A stretch of DNA of 64,000 nt from Paenibacillus sp. Soil766 (GTDB lineage Bacteria; Bacillota; Bacilli; Paenibacillales; NBRC-103111), in contig NZ_LMSJ01000059.1 in the NCBI RefSeq assembly GCF_001428105.1, positions 196,011 through 260,010 of the forward strand, written 5' to 3'. Shown piece by piece: positions 27,343-36,203 of this stretch. Position numbers and translations under genes: made by a program. Every line of letters begins with the position of its first letter. Position 1 is the stretch's first letter. A model generated the notes under the pieces. It worked only from the letters and a program-made list of their open reading frames with translations, made no database searches and was not told the DNA's origin.

Positions 27343-27792
27343 CTATCTACCAATTTCCAACGCTTTACTAATCATTGCTTTACTTGCATTCAATGCTGTT
27401 ACATTCGCTTCATAAGATCTCGTTGCCGAAATCATGTCGACCATTTCTTTGGTAATATCCACGTTTGGCATATAGACAAATCCATTGGTATCTGCATCAG
27501 GATGCGAAGGATTGTACACTTGTTTCAATGGGGATTTATCTTCAAATATTTTATTCACTCGAACTCCTTCACCAGTTCCATCTGCCATCGCTGTATTCAG
27601 GGACTGGGCGAAGCTTGGCTGAGATTTCGTTTCGAATGAAACTAACTTTCTCGTATATGGCATCCATTTGCCATCAACAAATTTCGCTCTTGTTGTATCC
27701 GCATTAGCAATGTTAGAAGAAACAACATCCATACGTAGGCGTTGCGCAGTTAAAGCAGAAGCACTAATGTCAAATCCGTTAGTAAGTCTCAT
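27343..27792 (-). CDS. flgC: flagellar rod protein FlgC
   Basis: 149 residues with the axial N-terminal motif FDISASALTAQRLRMDVVSS, NIANADTTR and C-terminal YMPNVDITKEMVDMISATRS, YEANVTALNASKAM. Proximal rod subunit. It follows flgB with a six-base gap. Confidence 0.96.
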   Translation of the reverse strand: MRLTNGFDISASALTAQRLRMDVVSSNIANADTTRAKFVDGKWMPYTRKLVSFETKSQPSFAQSLNTAMADGTGEGVRVNKIFEDKSPLKQVYNPSHPDADTNGFVYMPNVDITKEMVDMISATRSYEANVTALNASKAMISKALEIGR

Positions 27793-27798
27793 CGTTTA

Positions 27799-28206
27799 TT
27801 ACCTGCCCCCAATAACCGTACGTAGTTTTTTGAAATCGCTGTTCATCTGTTGAATCATCGTATTGTATTTAAGCTGATTCTTGGCCATCAAAGACATCTC
27901 ATAATCCATATCCACATTGTTCAAATTGTTGTTAATTGCTGTCGAATTATCTGATTTAATTTCGGTATCTGGCAATTTAGTCGATTTACCAATCACAAAG
28001 TGTCTAGGATCCGTACGATAGCCATCTATAGAAGGTGTATTCGCATTCATTTGTCCTTGTAAGAGCTCTTCAAATGCAACATCGGAACGTTTAAAGTTAG
28101 GAGTATCCACATTGGCAATGTTATTCGCCGCCACTTTTTGTCTCAGCGTCGATGCATCCAGCGAACGCTCCATCATATTCCAACTAGGCTTGTCTAATAA
28201 AGACAT
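27799..28206 (-). CDS. flgB: flagellar rod protein FlgB; first gene of the fla/che operon
   Basis: 135 residues; axial motif SLDASTLRQKVAANNIANVD, TPNFKRSDVAFEELL and C-terminal VDMDYEMSLMAKNQLKYNTM. It is preceded by a 226-base region holding the codY terminator and palindromes, so it is the promoter-proximal gene of a roughly 28 kb operon. Ribosome site AAGGGG lies upstream. Confidence 0.96.
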   Translation of the reverse strand: MSLLDKPSWNMMERSLDASTLRQKVAANNIANVDTPNFKRSDVAFEELLQGQMNANTPSIDGYRTDPRHFVIGKSTKLPDTEIKSDNSTAINNNLNNVDMDYEMSLMAKNQLKYNTMIQQMNSDFKKLRTVIGGR

Positions 28207-28258
28207 AAACGATTCCCCTTCACTTCAAATAATATTCACATCACTAATTCAACATGGA

Positions 28259-28293
28259 GAGAATTAATTCCTTCTTGTTTCGACATAATTCTC
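28259..28293 (-). promoter_or_regulatory. inverted repeat in the fla/che leader
   Basis: Perfect eight-base arms GAGAATTA (28259-28266) and TAATTCTC (28286-28293) with a 19-base spacer lie 53-87 bases upstream of the flgB start. They could form an mRNA hairpin or be a protein site. A neighbouring perfect palindrome TCGATaATCGA overlaps its upstream arm. Confidence 0.45.
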
Positions 28294-28295
28294 GA

Positions 28296-28323
28296 TTATC
28301 GATACAAAATAGTTCTATATGTA
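28296..28323 (-). promoter_or_regulatory. candidate SigD-type promoter for flgB operon
   Basis: On the minus strand TACA (28320-28323), a 16-base spacer and ATCGATAA (28296-28303) resemble the SigD consensus TAAA-N15-GCCGATAT. The -35 has one mismatch and the -10 two. B. subtilis fla/che has both SigA and SigD promoters; I could not pick a convincing SigA one here. Confidence 0.3.
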
Positions 28324-28387
28324 GAATTATGTAAACCTTTGACTTACACTCTTTATCATCTAAGATAATACGATAAGTTACAATAAG

Positions 28388-28421
28388 AAAAAAGCCCTAT
28401 CTTTTTTCCAGATAGGGCTTT
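28388..28421 (-). terminator. intrinsic terminator after codY
   Basis: Read on the minus strand, AAAGCCCTATC pairs with GATAGGGCTTT around a TGGAAAAAA loop, followed by a run of T. It ends the hslVU-codY transcript and separates it from flgB. Confidence 0.88.
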
Positions 28422-28432
28422 ACCATTTGTTG

Positions 28433-29218
28433 TTACAATTTCGACTTTATCTGTTCAATACTCTGCATGAGTTGTTCGTTTAAAATACGGATATAAGTGC
28501 CTTTCATTCCAAGTGATCGCGTTTCAATTACGCCAGCACTCTCCAGTTTACGCAGGGCATTCACAATAACTGAACGAGTTATTCCCACGCGATCTGCAAT
28601 TTTACTCGCCACCAACAATCCTTCCTTGCCATCCAATTCCTCAAATATATGTTCAACAGCTTCCATTTCACTGAAAGACAATGAGCCAATTGCAACTTGA
28701 ACCACTGCTTTGCTGCGAGCTTCCTCTTCAATTTCTTCCGCGCGCTCTCTTAATATTTCCATGGCGATCACCGTTGAACCATATTCTGCAAGTACCAAGT
28801 CATCATCAATAAAATGACCTTCACTTCGACTTAGAATCAACGTACCCAAACGGTCACCTCCGCCAATAATTGGCACTAAGGTTGTATGAGTCGCTGGAAA
28901 CATATCTTTCATCTGGTCTGTATAATAAAAATACGGACTGTCAAGCTCCGATGTAGATGAAGTCTCCTCGATTTTAAGCAGTAAATTATTAGATTCAATC
29001 GGGAATCTACGCTCGATTAGAATCGTTTGATTCATGTCAGGTGAAACAGGATCATTCGTTACCGCGTAACCTAAAATTTTACCTTTTCGGCTGACCACAT
29101 ATATATTTGCGATTACGACATCTCGCAGTACTTCTGCCATATCCATAAAGCTAACCGCATTGCCCGCTTCTTTTTGGAGCAAACGATTCAGCCTTCTTGT
29201 TTTATTTAATAAACTCAT
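28433..29218 (-). CDS. codY: GTP/branched-chain amino acid-sensing global repressor CodY
   Basis: 261 residues from ATG 29218, seven bases after GGAGG, giving the standard N-terminus SLLNKTRRLNRLLQKEAG; a frame extension upstream lacks its own site. An N-terminal GAF domain binds isoleucine-type effectors, and the C-terminal winged HTH is visible (ASKIADRVGITRSVIVNALR, KLESAGVIETRSLGMKGT). CodY represses many stationary-phase genes, including motility genes in Bacillus, and it lies immediately upstream of the fla/che operon. Confidence 0.96.
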   Translation of the reverse strand: MSLLNKTRRLNRLLQKEAGNAVSFMDMAEVLRDVVIANIYVVSRKGKILGYAVTNDPVSPDMNQTILIERRFPIESNNLLLKIEETSSTSELDSPYFYYTDQMKDMFPATHTTLVPIIGGGDRLGTLILSRSEGHFIDDDLVLAEYGSTVIAMEILRERAEEIEEEARSKAVVQVAIGSLSFSEMEAVEHIFEELDGKEGLLVASKIADRVGITRSVIVNALRKLESAGVIETRSLGMKGTYIRILNEQLMQSIEQIKSKL

Positions 29219-29254
29219 GTAACTGCCTCCTACTAACCGCAACCTGCTTATTTC

Positions 29255-30652
29255 TTATAAGATGTATTGACTTAAATCTCTATTTTGAACAATACTGCTA
29301 AGTTTATCACGCACATACTCTGGATTGATCACAAGTGATTCTAATGTGATTTCTGGTGCTTCAAACGACAAATCTTCTAATAATTTCTCTAAAATCGTAT
29401 GTAAACGACGAGCCCCAATATTTTCAGTTTGTTGATTGACTTCAACAGCAATTCGCGCAATTTCATGAATAGCTTCCTCAGCAAACTCAACCATTATACC
29501 TTCAGTTTGCAATAAAGCCGTATATTGTTTCGTCAAAGCATTCTTGGGCTCCGTTAAAATCGAAACAAAATCTTCTAGTGTTAAATCACTTAACTCGACT
29601 CGAATGGGGAATCTACCCTGCAGCTCAGGAATTAGATCCGATGGCTTGGCAATATGAAAAGCACCTGCCCCTATAAATAACACATAATCAGTTTTAACAG
29701 ATCCGTATTTAGTCACCACTGTGGAGCCCTCTACGATAGGTAGTATGTCTCTTTGAACACCCTCACGCGATATATCTGGTCCACTTCCACCGCGGCTGCT
29801 ACTGGCTATTTTATCAATCTCATCTATAAAAATAATACCACTTTGCTCCGCACGATTGATTGATTCCTGGATGACATCGTCCATATCAATTAATTTCTGC
29901 GCTTCTTCTTGAGTTAGAACTTTTCTTGCTTCTTTCACAAGCAATTTCCGTTTTTTCATCTTTTTAGGCAGAAGGCTGCCGAACATTTCTTGCATGTTCA
30001 TCCCGGCTTGTTCATTGCCTTGACCACCGAGCATGTCGAGCATGGAAGGCGTCGCGTCTTCCACTTCAACTTCTACATGATCATTTTCTAATTTACCATT
30101 GGATAATTGTTCGGCGACTTGAGCTCTTCTAGAAGCCAGATTCGAATCAGGCGGCGTATCTTCTTGCTCATCTTTATTTTGCCCACCAAAAAACATCTCA
30201 AGCGGGTTACGCTGCGTTTTGGTACGGGAAGGACTTGGAGCAAGCAAAGTGACTAATCGCTCATTAGCGAGCTTCTCCGCACGATCCTTGACCTTCTCCA
30301 TTCGTTCTGCTTTGACCATACGCACGGCCGTCTCAACCAGATCGCGCACCATCGATTCTACATCACGACCCACATAGCCTACTTCAGTGAATTTCGTCGC
30401 TTCAACTTTAATAAAAGGTGCGCCAACCAGCTTCGCAAGTCTCCGCGCAATTTCCGTTTTCCCAACACCCGTAGGTCCAATCATGAGGATGTTTTTCGGC
30501 ACAATTTCATCTCTCATGCTTTCATCAACCAGATTTCTCCGATATCGATTTCGCAATGCGATCGCAACGGATTTTTTTGCTTTTTTCTGCCCCACAATGT
30601 ATCGATCTAGTTCATGGACAATTTGTTTAGGGGTAAGAGAGCTGTTTGCCAT
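29255..30652 (-). CDS. hslU: HslU/ClpY ATPase of the HslVU (ClpQY) protease
   Basis: 465 residues. Walker A GPTGVGKTEIARRLAKL, Walker B IIFIDEIDKIA, pore-loop region KVEATKFTEVGYVGRDVESM, an inserted I domain (about 110-240, charged and variable) and the C-terminal YIL-type tail (NRDLSQYIL) that activates HslV. It follows hslV and precedes codY, as in bacilli. Confidence 0.97.
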   Translation of the reverse strand: MANSSLTPKQIVHELDRYIVGQKKAKKSVAIALRNRYRRNLVDESMRDEIVPKNILMIGPTGVGKTEIARRLAKLVGAPFIKVEATKFTEVGYVGRDVESMVRDLVETAVRMVKAERMEKVKDRAEKLANERLVTLLAPSPSRTKTQRNPLEMFFGGQNKDEQEDTPPDSNLASRRAQVAEQLSNGKLENDHVEVEVEDATPSMLDMLGGQGNEQAGMNMQEMFGSLLPKKMKKRKLLVKEARKVLTQEEAQKLIDMDDVIQESINRAEQSGIIFIDEIDKIASSSRGGSGPDISREGVQRDILPIVEGSTVVTKYGSVKTDYVLFIGAGAFHIAKPSDLIPELQGRFPIRVELSDLTLEDFVSILTEPKNALTKQYTALLQTEGIMVEFAEEAIHEIARIAVEVNQQTENIGARRLHTILEKLLEDLSFEAPEITLESLVINPEYVRDKLSSIVQNRDLSQYIL

Positions 30653-30739
30653 ATGTAATACCCTCCTTAAATGTAGGCTAAAGTTAATTGATCAATTGAG
30701 AGCGTGTGCTAATATTCCTATGTAAACATACGTTCTAGT

Positions 30740-31294
30740 CTATTCAATCTCTTCAACAATAATATTATGGTTGGTAAACACACAAATTTCAGCTGCTGTC
30801 GTCAACGCTGCGTGAGCAATTTCCTTCGCACTTAGTTGAGGAGCATGTCGATGAAGTGCTCGCCCAGCTGATAGTGCAAAGCTCCCACCAGAACCAATAG
30901 CTAGAATACCGTCATCTGGTTCAATTACTTCTCCATTACCGGAAAGCAGTAGAAGACCAGAGGCATCCATGACAATCATCATGGCTTCTAGTCTCCTCAG
31001 CACACGATCTTGACGCCAATCTTTCGTTAATTCAACTGCAGCCCGCTGAAGATTCCCATGATGTTCTTCTAGCTTGCCTTCAAACTTCTCAAAGAGTGTT
31101 ATGGCATCAGCAACAGAACCGGCGAAACCAGCAATGACTTTCCCTCTATGTAAACGACGTACTTTTTTGGCTGTGCTCTTCATGATCATACTATTGCCAA
31201 ATGTCACTTGACCATCACCGGCTATAGCTCCCTTACCTTGATGACGAATTGCAAATATCGTTGTCGCATGAAACGTAGCTTGATTGGGTTCCAT
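30740..31294 (-). CDS. hslV: HslV/ClpQ peptidase subunit with extended N-terminus
   Basis: 184 residues. The N-terminus reads MEPNQATFHATTIFAIRHQG. Classical HslV is MTT... with Thr exposed after Met removal; B. subtilis ClpQ is MSSFHATTI... with an N-terminal Ser. Here six or ten residues precede the possible nucleophile Thr, so processing would be required. The rest is normal (AGDGQVTFGNSMIMK, GFAGSVADAITLFEKFEGKL, GILAIGSGGSFALSAGRAL). ATG 31294 is seven bases after a GGGGTG site and no shorter in-frame Met precedes TT. Confidence 0.95.
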   Translation of the reverse strand: MEPNQATFHATTIFAIRHQGKGAIAGDGQVTFGNSMIMKSTAKKVRRLHRGKVIAGFAGSVADAITLFEKFEGKLEEHHGNLQRAAVELTKDWRQDRVLRRLEAMMIVMDASGLLLLSGNGEVIEPDDGILAIGSGGSFALSAGRALHRHAPQLSAKEIAHAALTTAAEICVFTNHNIIVEEIE

Positions 31295-31369
31295 TTCGAT
31301 TCACCCCTCTATAAGAATCAATTCCGATAAGAGATCTCTCCTTGCCTATGGGTCGCAAAAATGAGAGAA

Positions 31370-31413
31370 ACCTCTAGCGAGGTCTAAAGGTTGAGTAGAC
31401 CGCATCTAGAGGT
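31370..31413 (-). promoter_or_regulatory. two-tier hairpin in the hslV leader
   Basis: Outer arms ACCTCTAG/CTAGAGGT (31406-31413 and 31370-31377) enclose inner arms GGTCTA/TAGACC, with internal bulges. On the minus strand it is followed by TTTCTCTCATTTTT. It lies between the candidate hslV promoter and hslV, so it may act as an attenuator or mRNA stabiliser; a weak terminator for trmFO is the alternative. Confidence 0.5.
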
Positions 31414-31457
31414 AAATGTATGATCAAACGAATGAAAAATGCAATAAACATTAATTT

Positions 31458-31487
31458 ATAGTAACACAGTGGATCATCACATGACAA
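31458..31487 (-). promoter_or_regulatory. candidate SigA promoter for hslV-hslU-codY
   Basis: TTGTCA (31482-31487), an 18-base spacer, then TACTAT (31458-31463; overlapping alternative TATAAA just downstream). It starts just after the trmFO stop. The -35 matches five of six and the -10 four of six. Confidence 0.4.
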
Positions 31488-31488
31488 C

Positions 31489-32805
31489 TTATTCAGTGAT
31501 TGTTTTCTCAAAATTCTGAATACTCTCTAATGCACGGTTTGCCAGCTTTTCGTATTTTTCTTTTTTGTTCCGAATACGCTCTGGAAACGAAGGCAGCAAT
31601 CCGAAATTCGCATTCATCGGTTGGAAATGTTTAGACTCTGCAGTTGTAATGTATTGCGCCATACTACCTAACGTCGTTTCAGCTGGGAGAACTACGCATT
31701 CTTGACCTTTAGCCATGCGACCTGCATTAAGACCGGCGATCAATCCAGAAGCAGCTGACTCCACATAACCTTCAACACCTGTCATTTGACCCGCGAAAAA
31801 CAGATTCTCACGTTGTTTATATTGATAAGTCGGCTCTAACAGCCTAGGCGAGTTAATGAAAGTATTACGATGCATGACGCCATAACGTACAAACTCAGCT
31901 TGCTCTAAGCCAGGGATTAGCTGCAGAACGCGTTTTTGCTCGCCCCATTTCAAATGGGTTTGGAAACCAACCAAATTATACAGAGTTCCTGCTGCATTAT
32001 CTTGACGAAGCTGCACAACTGCGTGTGGCATTTTACCTGTGTGCGGATTGATTAAACCAACAGGCTTCATGGGTCCGAATAACACAGTTTGTTTACCGCG
32101 TTTCGCCATTACTTCTAATGGCATACAGCCTTCAAAATAGATTTCTTTCTCGAATTCCTTTAATTCTGCGACTTCAGCTGTAATAAGAGCCTCGTAGAAT
32201 ACATTGAACTCTTCTTCCGTCATCGGACAGTTCAAGTACGCCGCTTCCCCTTTATCATAACGAGAAGCCAAGTACACCTTATTCATATCGATTGAATCTT
32301 TCTCAACAATCGGTGCTGCAGCATCGTAGAAGTATAGATATTCTTCGCCCATCAAAGCTTTTAGTTCCGCTGCAAGATCTGGTGAAGTCAAAGGACCGGT
32401 CGCAACGACGACAATTCCCTCTGGTAGAGCTGTTAATTCCTCGTTACGAACTTCAATTAATGGGTGATTCCGCAACGTGTTGGTAACTGCTTGTGAGAAT
32501 CCATCACGGTCAACCGCTAAAGCTCCTCCTGCAGGTACTGCATGCTCATCAGCACAAGATAGGATCAGCGAGTCCATCCGTCTCATCTCTTCTTTCAATA
32601 CGCCTACAGCGTTCATCAGCCCATTAGAACGTAGAGAGTTGCTACATACAAGTTCAGCAAACTGATCCGTGATATGAGCTGGAGTTTTCCTTACATTACG
32701 CATTTCATATAAAGTAACAGGCACGCCTTGACGGGCAATTTGCCATGCGGCTTCACTGCCTGCCAATCCTGCACCGATGACTGTTACTCTTTGGTTTTCT
32801 GGCAA
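31489..32805 (-). CDS. trmFO: tRNA m5U54 methyltransferase TrmFO (folate/FAD)
   Basis: 438 residues; TTG start at 32805 with GAGGTG upstream. FAD-binding GAGLAGSEAAWQIARQG at the start, family motifs ELVCSNSLRSN, FYDAAAPIVEKDSI, KRGKQTVLFGPMKPVGLINP and GQMTGVEGYVESAASG. It makes ribothymidine-54 in tRNA with methylene-tetrahydrofolate. It follows topA, as in bacilli; the usual next gene xerC/codV is missing. Confidence 0.96.
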   Translation of the reverse strand: MPENQRVTVIGAGLAGSEAAWQIARQGVPVTLYEMRNVRKTPAHITDQFAELVCSNSLRSNGLMNAVGVLKEEMRRMDSLILSCADEHAVPAGGALAVDRDGFSQAVTNTLRNHPLIEVRNEELTALPEGIVVVATGPLTSPDLAAELKALMGEEYLYFYDAAAPIVEKDSIDMNKVYLASRYDKGEAAYLNCPMTEEEFNVFYEALITAEVAELKEFEKEIYFEGCMPLEVMAKRGKQTVLFGPMKPVGLINPHTGKMPHAVVQLRQDNAAGTLYNLVGFQTHLKWGEQKRVLQLIPGLEQAEFVRYGVMHRNTFINSPRLLEPTYQYKQRENLFFAGQMTGVEGYVESAASGLIAGLNAGRMAKGQECVVLPAETTLGSMAQYITTAESKHFQPMNANFGLLPSFPERIRNKKEKYEKLANRALESIQNFEKTITE

Positions 32806-32817
32806 AATCAGACACCT

Positions 32818-34926
32818 CTAATCTTTCATATCATCTGTGTGATCGGATTCGTCAACAGCCTCTTCCTTATGATCACATTGTGTACATTGAATCATAACCC
32901 CATTCTTGCTTCGCTTCTCAATCATCATGGAACTGCATGCTGGACATGGCCGATTGACTGGCTTATCCCAGGAAACAAAATCACAGGTCGGATATTGATC
33001 ACAGCCGAAGAATACGCGCCCCTTCTTGCTTCTACGCTCAACGATTTTTCCAGCGTGACAAGTTGAGCAAGTAACACCGATATCCTTAATGATTGGCTTC
33101 GTATTCCGGCAGTCCGGGAAACCAGAACATGCTAGAAACTTACCGAAGCGTCCCATTTTATAAACAAGATGCTTACCGCATTTCTCGCATATTTCATCCG
33201 AAACTTCATCTTGAATCTCAATTTCTTTCATTTCCTCTTCAGCAAACTCTAATCGCTTTTCAAAGGACGTGTAGAAAGTGTCGAGTACTCTGACCCAATC
33301 CTCTTTCCCTTCCTCGACAAAGTCCAACTCTTCTTCCATATGAGCTGTGAACTCTATATCGAGAATTTCCGGGAAAAACTCTTGCATTAATTGGATCACG
33401 AGCTCACCTAGCTCTGTCGGCACGAATTTCTTCTCTTCGATTGCCACATAGCCACGCTTCTGTATCGTTTCAAGTGTAGGTGCGTAAGTACTTGGTCGTC
33501 CAATCCCCATCTCCTCAAGCGCACGCACTAAACGTGCTTCGGTATATCTTGGAGGTGGCTGCGTAAAGTGCTGCTTCGGCTCTACACTTTGCTTCGGTAA
33601 TGAATCACCTTTAGATAGAGGAGGCAGTAGTTTATCTTCTTCCGTCGTACCGTCATCATTACTTTCTACGTACACTTTCATGAAGCCAGCGAATTTCATT
33701 TTGGATCCGTTCGCTCTAAATACGGTCTCTCCTGCGTTTAAATCAATCGTCATCGTATCCAAGATCGCGGACGCCATTTGGCTTGCAACAAAGCGATCCC
33801 ACACTAGCTTGTACAATCGGTACTGATCTTTACTCAAGAACGCTTTCATTTGATCAGGTTCACGAAGTACAGAAGTTGGTCGAATCCCTTCATGCGCATC
33901 TTGTGCATTCGCATTTTTCTTCAAATACTGACGAGGCGTCTCAGGGTAAAATGTTGGACCATATTTCGTCATAATAAAGTCTTTGGCTTCTTCTTGGGCA
34001 ATAGGAGAAATCCGCGTAGAATCCGTACGCATATAGGTAATTAAACCGACAGTACCTTCTTTTCCTAAATCGATACCTTCATATAATTGCTGCGCCACAG
34101 ACATCGTTTTGGAAGCACGGAAATTCAGTTTACGCGCCGCTTCTTGTTGCATTGAGCTTGTAATAAAAGGAGGGGAAGGGTTACGTTGACGTTCTTTCTC
34201 TTTCACTTCTTTTACTATAAACGCTTCGTTACCCATAGCAGCAAGAATCAAATCGACATCTTCTTGTGAGTGCAGTTCTTTTTTCTCACCATTGTGACTA
34301 TGATACTTAGCCTCAAATACAGTTTTACCCGCATCAAGAACTGCTGTAATCGACCAGTATTCTTCTGGCTCAAATGCTTTAATTTCATTTTCTCGGTCTT
34401 GAATTAACTTAACAGCTACCGATTGCACACGGCCAGCAGACAGTCCTTTCTTCACTTTTTTCCACAGCAAAGGACTGATTTTGTAACCAACTAGTCTATC
34501 TAATATTCGACGTGCTTGCTGGGCATTAACGAGATCTTGATTGATGCGTCTAGGTGTTTTGAAGGCATCCTTAACAGCTTCCTTCGTAATCTCATTAAAC
34601 ACAACACGACAAAGTTCATCTGCACCCACGTCGAGATAATGGGCTAAATGCCAAGCAATCGCTTCACCTTCGCGATCCGGATCCGCCGCTAGATATATTT
34701 TTTTCACTTTTTTACTTGCGTCTTTGAGTTCTTTAAGGATAGAACCCTTTCCACGAATCGTTATGTATTTAGGCTCAAAGTTACGATCGACTTCTACGCC
34801 AATTTGGCTTTTCGGAAGGTCGCGAATATGACCCATCGATGCTTTTACGATGAACTTACTGCCTAGATATTTGCCGATGGTTTTGGCTTTAGCTGGTGAC
34901 TCAACAATGACTAACGAATCTGCCAT
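32818..34926 (-). CDS. topA: DNA topoisomerase I
   Basis: 702 residues from ATG 34926 behind GGGGAGGA; gives the normal start ADSLVIVESPAKAKTI. Toprim domain (AADPDREGEAIAWHL), active Tyr in GLITYMRTDSTRIS, and three C-terminal four-Cys zinc ribbons (CEKCGKHL, CSTCHAGK, CPACSSMM with matching CxxC pairs). It relaxes negative supercoils. The gene is followed by trmFO with a 12-base gap. Confidence 0.97.
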   Translation of the reverse strand: MADSLVIVESPAKAKTIGKYLGSKFIVKASMGHIRDLPKSQIGVEVDRNFEPKYITIRGKGSILKELKDASKKVKKIYLAADPDREGEAIAWHLAHYLDVGADELCRVVFNEITKEAVKDAFKTPRRINQDLVNAQQARRILDRLVGYKISPLLWKKVKKGLSAGRVQSVAVKLIQDRENEIKAFEPEEYWSITAVLDAGKTVFEAKYHSHNGEKKELHSQEDVDLILAAMGNEAFIVKEVKEKERQRNPSPPFITSSMQQEAARKLNFRASKTMSVAQQLYEGIDLGKEGTVGLITYMRTDSTRISPIAQEEAKDFIMTKYGPTFYPETPRQYLKKNANAQDAHEGIRPTSVLREPDQMKAFLSKDQYRLYKLVWDRFVASQMASAILDTMTIDLNAGETVFRANGSKMKFAGFMKVYVESNDDGTTEEDKLLPPLSKGDSLPKQSVEPKQHFTQPPPRYTEARLVRALEEMGIGRPSTYAPTLETIQKRGYVAIEEKKFVPTELGELVIQLMQEFFPEILDIEFTAHMEEELDFVEEGKEDWVRVLDTFYTSFEKRLEFAEEEMKEIEIQDEVSDEICEKCGKHLVYKMGRFGKFLACSGFPDCRNTKPIIKDIGVTCSTCHAGKIVERRSKKGRVFFGCDQYPTCDFVSWDKPVNRPCPACSSMMIEKRSKNGVMIQCTQCDHKEEAVDESDHTDDMKD

Positions 34927-34996
34927 GGTTCGTCCTTCCTCCCCTCTTGGTTTCAAGGTAAGTTTATTTGGCGAGAAGCAAAACTTCGTGATTAGC

Positions 34997-36088
34997 CTAT
35001 GCTCGAATGTATGTTGAACCCGGAAGCTGTTTAATCGCCTTTTTCAATACCAAAGATAACAGAACTCCATGCAAATGTCCAAACGTAAATTGAGTATCTT
35101 CTAATAGAGTGTCAATTGAGACCGGTTCATCTGACAACTTTCCAACTATTTCGACCTCATCTTCAGTCAGAATAAACGTCGTTTTTTGTTTCAAAGCAAC
35201 TTTTATTTCTTCTACATTTATCATGTGTTTATACTCTTCGACAATTTCCTCAACACAGGTGACTAATTTCGCGCCATCCTTCAAAAGCTTGTGTACACCG
35301 CTGCTTTGGCGTGAATTAATTGGACCCGGAACAGCGAAAACATCCCGTGAAGCATCTAGTGCACACTCAACCGTGATCAATGATCCACTATCTTCTGCCG
35401 CTTCTACTACCGTAACACCCAAAGATAGTCCAGCAATAATTCGATTCCTCTGCGGGAACATGCCTGGCCTCATCCCAGTACCTATTGGGTATTCAGAAAT
35501 AATCACGCCTTCCTGCTCAATCTTGCGAAATAAGAGAGCATTCTCACGTGGATAGATCGTATTGATCGCACATCCAAGAACAGCCACCGTCTTCGCTTTT
35601 CCTTGCAGTGCTCCAATATGCGCTTTACTGTCAATTCCTCTTGCTAGCCCGCTCACAATCCCGAATCCTGCTCTTGAAAGTGAGGCTGCCCACTCTTCAG
35701 CGATTTTCTTCCCATACAGCGTAGGGGTTCGAGTACCCACTATACCTAGTAAGCGCCCCTGTAAAAGCGAAGGGTCTCCTTTCACATATAACACCCATGG
35801 CGGCTGAGCAATTTCTTGCAAATTTAACGGATAGTCCTCGTCGAATCTTGTCATGATTCGAATGGATTGACTTCTATATTGATATATCTTTTGTTCAATA
35901 AACGCAGGGGTCAATTGTGTCGCAATAGTTTCTGCTATTGTCCTTCGGATTCCACATGAAGAGATCTCACCTGCTGACATCCCAATTAAAACACTAAGTT
36001 CAGTGAAACGACTTAAGAGCTGGTGAATCGTTTTCCACCCAATCCCCTCAAGCTCGTGCAAGCCAATTAAACAGTTGCGATTATCCAT
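34997..36088 (-). CDS. dprA: DNA processing protein DprA (Smf)
   Basis: 363 residues from ATG 36088, seven or eight bases after AAGGAG. An N-terminal helix-hairpin-helix region (LHELEGIGWKTIHQLL) precedes the Rossmann-like core (LLGIVGTRTPTLYGKKIAEE, FGIVSGLARGIDSKAHIGAL, MFPQRNRIIAGLSLGV) and a short C-terminal winged-helix-like part. DprA loads RecA on incoming single strands in transformation. It lies between sucD and topA as in B. subtilis. Confidence 0.94.
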   Translation of the reverse strand: MDNRNCLIGLHELEGIGWKTIHQLLSRFTELSVLIGMSAGEISSCGIRRTIAETIATQLTPAFIEQKIYQYRSQSIRIMTRFDEDYPLNLQEIAQPPWVLYVKGDPSLLQGRLLGIVGTRTPTLYGKKIAEEWAASLSRAGFGIVSGLARGIDSKAHIGALQGKAKTVAVLGCAINTIYPRENALLFRKIEQEGVIISEYPIGTGMRPGMFPQRNRIIAGLSLGVTVVEAAEDSGSLITVECALDASRDVFAVPGPINSRQSSGVHKLLKDGAKLVTCVEEIVEEYKHMINVEEIKVALKQKTTFILTEDEVEIVGKLSDEPVSIDTLLEDTQFTFGHLHGVLLSLVLKKAIKQLPGSTYIRA

Positions 36089-36138
36089 TAGTATATACAC
36101 TCCTTCCAAGAATGACAAATCTATGCATCAAGCTGAAA

Positions 36139-36181
36139 ATAAAAAAACCTCCCAAATCCCAATTAAGGGAAATGGAAGGTT
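36139..36181 (-). terminator. intrinsic terminator after sucCD
   Basis: On the minus strand AACCTTCC pairs with GGGAGGTT (one G-U) with a partly paired inner stem and is followed by TTTTTTTATTTT. It lies between sucD and dprA. Confidence 0.75.
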
Positions 36182-36203
36182 GCTTACCTTCGTGAAACGA
36201 AGC

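Noticed and set aside
28286..28310. CodY box in the flgB leader
   Set aside because: AATTCTCGATTATCG matches the 15-base AATTTTCWGAAAATT consensus only in its first half; too weak to call, although CodY control of motility is known in B. subtilis.
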